In this document: piece after piece, positions 25,801 to 37,800 of the stretch
Layout: the number at the start of each line of letters is the position of its first letter
How positions within the stretch are numbered: position 1 is the first letter of the stretch
Assembly (NCBI RefSeq): GCF_014697075.1
Contig: NZ_JACJRE010000050.1
Span: 1 to 55,249, forward strand
Reading direction: 5' to 3'
Length of the DNA stretch: 55,249 bases
Origin: Tolypothrix sp. FACHB-123
Lineage (GTDB): Bacteria > Cyanobacteriota > Cyanobacteriia > Cyanobacteriales > Nostocaceae
Notes under the pieces: generated by a model
Told to the model about the DNA's origin: nothing
The model's input: only the letters and a program-made list of their open reading frames with translations
Database searches by the model: none
Made by a program: the position numbers and the translations under genes

Positions 25801-28800
25801 GCCATCAGCCGATAGGTCATCCCAATCAAAACCAAGGAGGTTAAAGCTATTTTGCTCGTATTTGTTGATGACAACTCTGGTTTTCTCTTGTCCTTCTGTC
25901 CAGGTGTATTGTAACCCTGGTGTGGGTTTATACTTAATATCATCGCTAAAGGTATGGGAAATTGTCGAACCTACAGGGGTATAGTTAATGGTGGAAATAT
26001 TACCGTTAGCGGCAGGAACTAATGTTCCTGTGTAGGTTGTTTCTTGAATGTTATTACCATTGACTTTGTACTCTACTTTTTTCGGGTTAGTTTTATTGTA
26101 GGTGTCAACGATCGTAATTGTTCCTTCTCTATTGGTAGAGTTATCTATGCGATTGACAATGAGTTTGTAATTACTTTGGTTATTAATGTCTACATTGGCA
26201 TAACCATTAGCAACTTTCAGTTTACCGTTACCTGTGCTGAAAATTTGTCCTGCTAAAGTAATTTTGCCACCTTGGGGAACAATATCTTCAACCACGATCG
26301 CGTTTTCTGCGGCATCAAAGTAACCATTGACAGGTACATTCTCTGTTCCGAAGCTAATACCTGCTAGCACATTGCCATCATCATCAACAAAGCTTTGGGT
26401 GTTTGTACCAGGGTTAAAGTTAGCAGCGATATTCAGTGACACGGTGCTGACACCACTTTGAATTAAGCCGTTAACGTTGAGATAGCGTGCGGTAACGGAA
26501 ATTGCGCCTTGAGCTAAAATTGATGATTCGTTGCGGTTGATGGCTGCATTCAGGTTTTGTCCGCCAACATTGGTTGTATTGCTGTAATTTTCGGAGTCTA
26601 GATTGCCAGCAGTGTTAAATACTGCGCTTCTCGCACCATCATAATCAATGTACTGGCGGGGATCTTGATTGGTGTGGAACCAGTCTTCGCTGTTGAGGTT
26701 AAAGTCTCTAGCTGCCTGAATGGTGACGTTTTCGGCTCTAATTTCCCCAGAAACGTTAATACTGCCTTCTTTGTTATTAATGTACAAATCACCAGCTTCA
26801 TTGACTACATCGCCGATGATGTACATATCTTGATCGATGGATGGTAAAACGATTGTGCCTGTATCGTAAGCACTATCAGCAAAGGAATCTTGAATAATGC
26901 TGATAATTTTGCGTTCTACGATATATTTATTTGTCCCCACGACAAAGGTACTGGCATTTATGGTGGTAGCTTCCCAATTATTATCTGTGTCGTAACTAAT
27001 TTCTGAGAGAGCTAATTGTGTGGTTTCAGTTCCCTTATAGCGGTAGACTGTATCACCATATTTCACCTCTGTAACATTGGGTGTAACACTAACGCTTGCA
27101 CCACCCGCAAGTACGTTGTTAACGTAAACATTTCCTGGTTGCAGAACGGTGTACTTACCATCGACTACGGTGACTCGTTTGTTATCGCGGATAATTGTGT
27201 CATTAACGTTGATGGCAAAGGGAGACTGGTTGAGGATGTCAATTTCTGCGCCTGCTTTGGCTTTGAGTGCGCTACCGACTAAGCTAGTGAAATTGCTAGC
27301 TGTCATGCTGTCGGCTTCGATAAAGATACCACCGGGAGCAGCGTAAATATTTGGCAGGTTAACAGAGATAATATCTAATTCTTTCTTGACAGCCTTGACA
27401 TTTTGCCCATTCACCTGAATTGTCTCGAACAGACCTAATTCTTGGAGTGTGGCTTCTACTTCTGCCAACTGTACTTGATAACGAGCGATCGCTTCCCCAT
27501 TACCTGCATGATTGTCTATCCAAGCCAGGATTTTCTCTCTTTGCTCTAATAACAGGTTGCCAGCATTGGCATAGGACAAGCTAATTTTATCTAGGTCTTT
27601 GGGTTTAATCGCGTAGAATTTATCTTTGAGTTGATCTTTTAAGGTAATCGTGACATCACTGCGATAAATGGCTAGTTCTGCTTGCTGCTCTGCGGTGAGA
27701 GTTGCCCCCAAACTCGTCCATCTGGCAGTATTAGAAAAGTCTTCATCTTGGAGAACAATGTCATCGGCTGCCCCAGTCGTTGGGAGTTTATATTGATAGT
27801 AATGACCGACGGTGCCACCTTTATTGGCATTGGCGATCGCTTGTACAACCGTACCTGTGGAAATGCTAAAGACAATTTTATCCAAATCTAAACGGCTGTA
27901 CTCATAAGCTGCATCTGCTGGTAATCCTAGAGCGATTTTCTCAGCTTCAGTTAGTAGTGTTCCTAGTTTAGAATCAGGTAATTGTTCTACTAAAGTACCA
28001 CTGCTATTTCTCAAGTCTAGGGGTTTAATGTGAACTAATGCCTTGTTATTAATCCCGGCTTCAATGCTAGTAGTCGTATCAATGTTAACTTGACTGATGC
28101 TATTATCAGTTGCCTTAATAGTCGGTCTGGAAGCATCAGGAGTAAGTGGGAAACCGTAGGGAGGAATCGCTAAATTCACCACTAATCCATCGGTTCTGGC
28201 TCTTTGACCAGAACCTGCACCAACACCTTTTTTCGCAACTAGGTTAACATCTTCCAAGGCGAGAAGCTGAGTTGTGCCTGTAATATCTACCTTGTTAGTT
28301 TCGTTAATGGTTGCATTTAAGACCGGAATACTAATACCAAAGCCAAGACTTGCGGTGGTAATTTCGGCATTAGCGAAACTGTCTATGAGGTTGGAAATTG
28401 CAAAGCTATCGCGTCCCGCATAAAGACGAATATCACTAGCTTTAATTATTGAATCATCAACTTTGATTTGATTGCTTGCATTAGTAGTGGTTTTGGCATC
28501 TCCAGCATTAACGGCTGCGGAAACAGGTGTTCCTCCTGCTAAGATCAACAGATTTGCACTAGGATTCAGGCTGGAATCAGTACGAGAAGTAAGGTAAACA
28601 TCCCCGGTTTTATTTTCTAAAGTCGCTCCATCTAAATTCACCCCAGCTTTAGTATTGGCATCTATTCTCGATAAACCCACACCCATTACATATAAACCAG
28701 CACTTTCCACTATGACTAAATCATAGGCGGTAACTTCATTCAGGGTTTCAATTCGCAGAGTACCTGGATTAGCATTTGTACCATTAACGGTAATATTAGT

Positions 28801-31800
28801 GCTGTTGCCAATATTGACTAAAGCCTCAAAGGGATTAGTGGATGTACCGATATCTGTGCCACTTTCCAGAACTGTCAGCACTCCTCCACCAGCCGAGCCT
28901 GATTTCAGGTTGGCTGAATTGACTAGTCCGATGGGGCCGAGTTGTTGATTTTGAGCATTAACAAATTTATCTTTGTTCAGTCGGTTGATGGCGTTGATGA
29001 TGACGGTATCAGCAGTGACGCTACTGTTAGTACCAATATCGACATTGGCTTTAGAAGTAATTTCATTATCTACACCTGCACCGTTACCAACTCCTGCACC
29101 GAAGCTAAAACTGTCGGCGGCGGAATCAACATCTTGGGTATGTTTGGAGAGAATGGAGAGATTTTGAACTGTAATTTTGGTATTGTCGCCAATTTGACCA
29201 ATGGTGGCATAATCACTGTTGAGGGTAGATTTTGCTCCTCCGGCTGCTACTAAACCTGCACCGGCGGCGACGCTTTCGGCTAACAAGTCATCGGTGCTGG
29301 TGGCGGTAATTTTCAAGTTTTTGGCTGTTACTTGTGTACCGTCTCCCAGGATTGCTTCTAATTCGTTGACATCATTTCCTTTACCCAAGTTGACGTGGGA
29401 AACCATCGCTGTCACAGCTAATCCACCTCCTGCACCGCCATTTGCAGAACTTCTGGCGCGGTTGTTAGCTGTTGACTTGATTTCTACATCACCAGTTGAT
29501 GCCAGTTTTGTACCTTCAACAAAAGCTTTGACTGCTGTTTGAATATTGGCTTCGGATTCGTTTCCGGCTATACCGACAGTTGCAGCAGAAACACCTGCAG
29601 TTAAGGTTTTATCAATGTTGGCAATGGAATCTGCGTGGACTGTGGTGTTAACTGAGTTGATGATCGTTGTCAGTGGTGTAGCTGGGTTTGTTGGTTGCCA
29701 AGCTGTAGCATTATCATTATCAACCCAAGCTTGAATTGTGCTGTTAATTTTGTTTTCAACTATCGCCACGCCTAAAGCAGCACTGATCAGGGATACAGCA
29801 ACGGTAATGACAGTAGCATCACTCGAAAGGAAAGCGTCTTCGCTAGCTAGAACATTAACATTTCCCTTGGTGGCATTGACAGTCACAGGGCCAGTAATGT
29901 GAGCATCAACATTATTATTAATTGTGTTGTATAAACCAACGCCACCACCACTGAAGGCAAAGCCACTTAAACTAGTGTCTACAGCAATTGAAGCGGTGAC
30001 TGCGGTAACATTACTAATACGGGCGCGAGCAACATCAGCGGAGATTAATACGTTGCCTGTGGTAGCTTGGATAGTTTTCGTGGTGTCACTCTTAACGTAA
30101 GCTTGGACGTTATTTTCAATCTTGTTGACTACGTTAGATGCAGCAACAGATACCGCTCCTCCGGTACCAATGACAGCAGAGATAGCTGCACCAACTGTAT
30201 GAGCTTTAGTAACTTGGCTATCGGATGTAGCTTTAACTTCTAAATCAACTCCAGCAGTGGCTTGCGTATTTTCGAGGTAAGCATGGACTTTGCTAGCCAT
30301 TTTACTGGTTGATTCTGCTCCCGCACCAGATCCGGCTAAACCAATGCCTACGGCGATCGCTACTGAAGCAGCAAAGGATACTGTTTCAATGGTGTCTGTG
30401 TTAGTGGCATAAACTTTGATATCCCCGGTAGAAGTAGCAGTGGAATCTTTGATGTATGCTAAAACTTCGTTGCCGTAACCTGAGTCATCGGTAATTGAGT
30501 CATAGCCAATCAGGTTTCTAGCTAGGGAAACGCCAATAGTACCGGCTGCGGCGAATAATCCACCTGAACCAGCAACGCCAACTGCTCCTGCTAATGCAGA
30601 GATTTGAGAGGTACTTTGAGCATCAAGCTTGATATCTTTATCGTTTCCGCCTTTGGTTTCGATAGTACTGCCATCAACGTAAGCCTTGACGCTGTTGTTG
30701 ACAATATTCGTTGATTCTGCTCCGACTCCACTTAGTGCCAATGATGCTGAGAATATGTCGAGGGATATGGCTAAACTGACAGATACAGCTACAGCATTAG
30801 AAGTAATCGTGGATCTTTCAATGGCTTCTACTGTCAGCGAGCCATTTCTGGCTTCGACTTTATTGTTGGCATTTTGGATGTAAGCCTGGACTTCATTGTT
30901 AATGTTGTTACGAGCTATACTTAGACCAATGGATGCTGCCACTGAGGAAGTACCGGACAAGGATAAGCCGACGGATGCTGCTCCGACTCTGGCTGTATTA
31001 ATAGTGGTATCGTCAGCTTTGACGGCGATGCTATTCGCAAAAATACCTGTTGCGCCATCTCCGTCAATAAATGCTTTCACCTTAGCAGCAACTTTGTTTT
31101 CAGCGACCGCACCCGCACCTACAAGGCTCACAGCCAGTTCTGAACTCGCAGCGATCGCTAATGCACCCGCTCCCACATCGGCGGTAATGGTATCTGTGGC
31201 GGTAGCTGTTAGGCTTAATGCGCCTCTAGCGTTGATACTGGAATCTTGAATATATGCTCTAACTTGAGCAGCATCAGCTTTCTTATTGCCATTGGCTTCA
31301 TAACCAATGTAGTTTCTCGCTAAAGAACCACCAATCGCGGCGGCTACTCCTGCGCCACTTGCACCTCCAGCTCCACTACCAGCGATCGCTACAACATCAG
31401 CATCAATTGCGTTGTCGGAGGTGGTAGTTAATTTCAAGTCACCGACGTTATTAATGGTACTGTCTTTGATGTAGGCGTTGGTATTGCTGAGAATAACGTT
31501 GGTTGCTCCTGCTCCCCCACCACTGAAACCAGCACCGACACTCTGCCCAACCGCGATCGCAATCGATACAGCTACGCTCTTGGCGGTAATCGTAGCATCG
31601 GAGTCAGCCGTAATTTCTAAGTTATTGCTAGTGGATGAAGCTTTGGCGTTGTCAATGTAAGCAGAAACTTGATTATTAATCGTGTTATTGGCTATTGCTA
31701 CACCAATGGCGATCGCAACTGAATTACTACCACCAGCCGTAAAAGCTAAAGAGCCACCACCAGCATCTGAAATGATTTTCGAGGTATCTTTAGCTAAGAT

Positions 31801-34800
31801 TGATACTTTTTCTTTAGCTGTAACTACGGCATTATCTCTAATTGCGGCTTCAATGGTGTTGTTAATTTCGTTATCCCCAGAAGCACCAGATCCAGCTAGG
31901 GCAACACCTGTACCCCCAGTACTTACAGATGCAGCTATCGAGCCTCCCAAGACAAAGTTATCAATAGTGGAGGTAGTGGTAGCAGATACGGTAACGCCTC
32001 CATTAGCAGAATCAACCTTAGTATTTGCGTCTTCGATGAAAGCTTGAATCGTGTTATCAATGTCATTTACTGCCACAGATGCGCCAATTGTGCCAGCGAC
32101 ACCTGTGGTAGAACTGCGGGTAAGGGCGATCGCTACGCCACCGCCATCGGCTTTAATCTTGGATGTATCGGTAGCTGTGACAAAAATATCACCGTTAGCA
32201 TCCACATCAGCAGCGTTACGAATGCTCGCTAGGATGGTATTTTTGATTTTGTTGTAGGAACTAGCCCCTGCACCTGATAAACTCACTGAGGTTGTGCCAT
32301 CACTGGCTGCGATCGCTCCCGCAATTGATAAGGCTTCAATATTATTACCGCCAGCAGCTTCTTCTGATTTAGCAGTAATACTTACGTTGCCTGTAGAAGA
32401 ATTAACAGCCGATTTATCAACATAAGCCTGAATTCCGTTCTCAATATCATTGGTGGAAATGGAAGCACCAACGGTAATTGAACCACTAGTACTAGTTGAG
32501 CCTAAACTTACCCCAATCGAAACACCACCAGCATCGGCTTTGATTTTCGATTGATCCTTGGCTTCGAGAGTAATATCGCCTACGCCACTGACATTAGACA
32601 AATTCGCAATCGTGGCTTCAACTGTATTTTTAATCTTGTTACCAGATCCAGCCCCAGCCCCGGCAAAAGTTCCGCTTAAGTTGGTGGTACTACTAGCAAC
32701 GGAAACTGCACCACCCATGCTCAAAGCTTTGATATCTGCGGTAGAGTTAGCTGAGATGGTGATAGCTCCTGCCGCAACAATTCTTGAGTTATCTACATAG
32801 CTCTTAATGTTGTTTTCGATATCATTGACAGATGCGGAAGCCCCCACAGAGACAGAAGTAGCACTGTTTGCTAAAGCTTTAGACCAAGCTAAACCAAATC
32901 CACCTGCATCAGCTTCAACAGTGGAAGTATCTGTAGCAGTGATTTTAACTAATTTAGGATTGGTCTTAGTATTGACAACGCTGTTATTAGCAACAAAGGC
33001 ATGAACTTTATTTTTGACTGTGTTTCCTGAACCTGCCCCCGCACCTGCAATACTTAAACCACCACCTGTTGGTACTGTTGATGTAGTACTAGAAACACTG
33101 CCACCAATAGTTAAGGCAAATATCTTGGCATTAGATATGGCTTCAACAATTACATCACCCGATGTAGTTGTATTGTTGTTCACAGTAGCGTCATCTACGT
33201 AAGCCCGAATAGTATTATCTATTTCATTCGTCGCCACTGCCACACCCACACTCACCGAAGTACTGCCAGTAGGTGGTTGAGTTAATACTGTGGTTCCTAT
33301 ACTATCGGAAATAGCTATGCCAAAAGCCCCACCAATAGCATAGATATTAGAGTTATCATCGGCGGTAACTTTGAGATTGCCTGTAGCGTCAACAGTGGTA
33401 TTTTGTAAAAATGCCTCTGTAGTATTATCTACAACGTTCTGAGAAACTGCCCCCGCCACATCAATGGCTGTACCACCAGTAGTACTTGAACTCTTAGAAC
33501 CAGCTAAACCCACTGAACCAGAAATAATTAAGACATCATTTTCCGAAGAAACAGTGATGTTAGCACCCGTTACACTATTGGGATTGAGAATAAAGGCTTT
33601 AGTGGTATTTCTGACTTCGTTGCGGCTATAAGAGCCAAATATCCCAATGTTAGGCGATTTTTGACTGTTACCGCCAACGGCGAACCCTCCAGAAAATGCT
33701 CCGGAGAAGGTATCGTTGATGGCTTTAATGTTGATGTCTCCACTACTGGTAAAGTTGCCACTATCGTTAATGTAGGCTTGGGCATTATCACGGATGTAGT
33801 TGAGAGCAATGTTACCGGAAACTGTGACACCGAATTGACTTGTGGTTGCTCCTGGTGCTGAGTTTTTAGCTACACCTGGTGCGGGTTCGGTAGCAACTGC
33901 TCCTGCTAGGGAGAATAACCACAAATCTCCTGTATTTTTAGCTTGTAAATCTATGCTAGTAACATTAATTGCAGATGCACCCAAGTTTTGACTGCTATTA
34001 TCTTGGTCTTTACCAACGATCGCTTTGGTGTTGCGTTCAATGTCATGGTAAGCAACAGCTATACCTGCGCCGAAGCTATTGGTGCGTTGGATTGAACCAA
34101 CGATACTGTAGCGATTATTTATACTTTCGGCATTTACGGTAATGGCTCCACCAGTAATAGTTACTCCTGTACCTATTTGAGCAATGGTGTTACTAACTTG
34201 GGTTAATCCTGTACCGCTACCAGTAAAGCCATAGGATTCAGCATCACCGCCACCCTGGGCAAATTCCAGCCAGAAAATATCTTCTTTGGCTTTAACTTCT
34301 AAGCCATCACCTAACGATCCTGTGTGAATTCTGGCAGCATCACGAATTGTCGCTGTGGTGGTGTTGGTAATATCTTGATAGAGAATAGAAGCACCAACTC
34401 CACTCTTGGCAACGTTACCAAAGAAGTTGACTGCTTCTGTAATATCGTTTTTATACTTGACTCGGAAAAGGGGATCTAGTGCTAAGTCGAGGTGAATAAT
34501 CCCCACTGCATCCAGCACAGTCATTTTGGTGATAGCATCTACTAGCACTGATTGGGTATCTGTCCAGTAAGATTGTGTCTGGTTTATCTTCGCGCCGCTA
34601 CCAACGATCGCTTCTGAGGTATTTTTATAAATGCCAACATCAGCTGCGATCGCAACACCCCAAGATCCACCTTTGATAAACTGGGTTTTACCGTTACTTC
34701 TACCTGCATCATCTTTTCCTAACTCAACGCCACCTTTGTTTTTCGTCGTGACGAAGCTATTGAGGATGCGTTTGGGGAAACCTAAACTGCCATCTAGTAA

Positions 34801-37800
34801 AACATCTTTGACTAATAGTGCTAGGTTACCTGTAGCGTCTACGGGTTTGTCTTTGAAGTTAAAGTCTTTTTTGTAATCCCAAAGGAAGGGATACTCTAGT
34901 TTAGAAGTAATGATAATTTTACCTTTAGCATCAATTCCGGCATCTATGCCATTGGCATAAACATTAGTTCTGACTGTATTAGTGTAGACTCCTACACCGA
35001 TTCCTATTGCTAAGGCATTGGCTTCGGTAGTTTTGTCTACTCCATCTTTTGTGACTGTATTCTTGTATTCTTCCTTACTAGTTGCGGCTTCTACTAAGAC
35101 TTGTAACTTTTGCTTGATTGTTGAAGTGATGGCAATATCTTTATCAGATTTCAGGTTGGCGTTAGTCCCGATATTAGTAGTAACGTTGTGATCGAAGATG
35201 TTGACAGAAACGCTGAAACCAACTGACCAGCCTTTGTTGCTATCCATTGCTTGATAAGGACTATTTTCTTTAATAGCCTTACCGTTGGCATCATTTTTGT
35301 TAGTGGTGACTTCTTTACCTTTAATGATGTCTTTACCTGTTCCTGGATTGGCAAAAGCTGTAGAAGCTGCTGTAGAGAGTAAAGCAGGATTAGCTAATAA
35401 ATCTCTCCATTTGGGACTTGAACCGGTAGATCCTTTGGAAACTGCGTTATCTTTAGCAGATAGATTAGAAGCGATCGCAATTCCACTAGTCGCACCTGGA
35501 GTCCTAAAGCTTTGATTACCCGTCGCACCTGTCGTATCGAGATTAATTGGTGAAGAATCTAGTGCGGCTACATAATCTTCTGCCAATTGAATCGTATTCG
35601 CATCTATGACAATGGCGTTATAAGTTTCTCCATTGCTTAATCCCCTAATTTCCGTATCGCTACCAATTACACTTCTTGAAGTTCTCAAGTTATGCAGTCT
35701 ACCAGTTCCTTTTGATGTTAAATCAACGATGGTGCTGGGACTATTAGGATCGATTAATTGGATGGTATTTTCATCTACTACCTTGACTTGATATTGTTTG
35801 CTATCGGTAAGTCCACCAATTACCGTACTAGCTTCACCTAAATAACCAATTTGATAGGTAACAACATCGCCATCTTCCAAGCTGTGCGATTCAATGGTAA
35901 TGGTATTAGCATTCAAATCTACAGCGACTTTACGCAGTGTACCGCCTCCCGTTGATGTCAAATCAACAACCTCAAATTGATCGCGATCGATTAATTCAAA
36001 TGTATTAGCATCTATTACCCTGACTTGATATTTTTGATTAGCAGTTAAACCACCAATTACAGGATCAGTTCCGGGTAAGTAAGTGACAATATCATTGGTT
36101 GTGAAACCATGATTAGCAATGGTAATTGTGTCTGGTACAGTAACAGCATCATTTAAGGCAACTGTTAATTCTTTTTTGCTGAGTGTGCCGTTTCCTGCTG
36201 AGGTGATATTGACAAATTTTCGGGTGGATTGATCTATTAACTGAATGGTATTATCATCTAAAACTTTAACTAGATATTGGCTATCATTTGTCAATCCTCC
36301 AATATTGGTATTACCACTGGTGTAGGTAACAATATCTCCAGTTTTAAAACCATGAGCGCTAATGCTAATTTTCGCTAAAGCAACATTGTCAATTGTTATA
36401 TTTAGCTTTGTTGTTCCTTTAGTTAATGAACCATTACCAACGGCAGTTAAATCTTTGACTGCAGAGGTAGTAGCATCTAGTAATTTAATGGTATTAGCAT
36501 CAACTACCTGAACCTTATATTGGGTTTTATCTGTTAAACTCCCAATAATCGTACTACCTTTGGTGTAAGTAACAATATCTCCGTTACTCAAACCATGATT
36601 AGCAATAGTAATGGTATCTAAGACATTTACTCCACTACTAGCTATATTCTTAGTAGAAACAACTAATCCTTTGTTTAATGTGCCATTTCCAGTAGAGGTT
36701 AAATCTATAACGGCAGATGTTGAATTGTTCAGTAATTTAATAGTGTCAGCATCAATTACTTGAACTTTATATTGGGTGTTATTTGTTAATCCCCCAATTG
36801 TTTGAGTGCCACTGAGATAAGTAACAACATCATTATTAGCTAAACCATGATTTGTGATAGTCAGCGTGTCTGGTACGCTGATGGCATTAGCTAAACTTAA
36901 GTTTGTTTCTGTGCTGGGATCGAAAGAAATGTTAACAGGTAAGAACTGAGTAGTGGTAACATGAGGGTCAACTTCATATAGTAATGATTGACCTACTGTT
37001 AAACCATGATTGGCAATGGTGAAAGTATTTTTATCTTTGTTAATTGTGCTAGTTTTTGGATCGAATTGGATCGGACTTTCCATGTAGGTAAAGGACTGAA
37101 GCGATCCTGTGGCGCTTTTATCCAAATTTATCGCAATTCCATCTTCTGTATCTTGATAGGTATTCGCTAATTTAATGGTGTTTGCATCGACAACAATGAC
37201 AAAGTAACCTCTATCTTTCAGTCCACCGATTTCTTTACCACCTGCAACTTCTGAATAATTGACTATTTGACCTGTATAGAATTTATGGTTGGTAACTGTG
37301 ATTTTATCGTCATCTTGGGCGTAAGTGAAGGAATGAGCAGTTCCAGTCGCACCTGTTGTCAAATCAATTGCAGTGGGAGTGCTAGATGTGGCTTGTTGAT
37401 AATTTTCTGCTAATTTTATGGTGTCTTTATCTACAACTATGGCGAAATAACCTCTATTATTTGTTAATCCACCAATTGCTGTTTCTGTTCCGCTAGAGTA
37501 TTTAACTATTTGACCATTAACTAAGCCATGATTTGCAATGGTAATAGTATTATTGGGGTTGGCAACATCAATGTCTGTAGTCGGATTAAAGGATTTTGTG
37601 GTTGAGGTTTGCTGATAATAATTAAAGGTATGAGCAGTTCCGGAACCAGTTCCGGTAAAATCTATTTTTTGTCCTAAAGCTGCGGCTTCTGGAGTTGTTG
37701 CTAGTTGGAAATTGTAATCATCAACAACAATTACATAATACTGATTTCCCGAAGTTAATTGATTAAGTGCTGTACCACTACCACTACTATAAACAACAGC

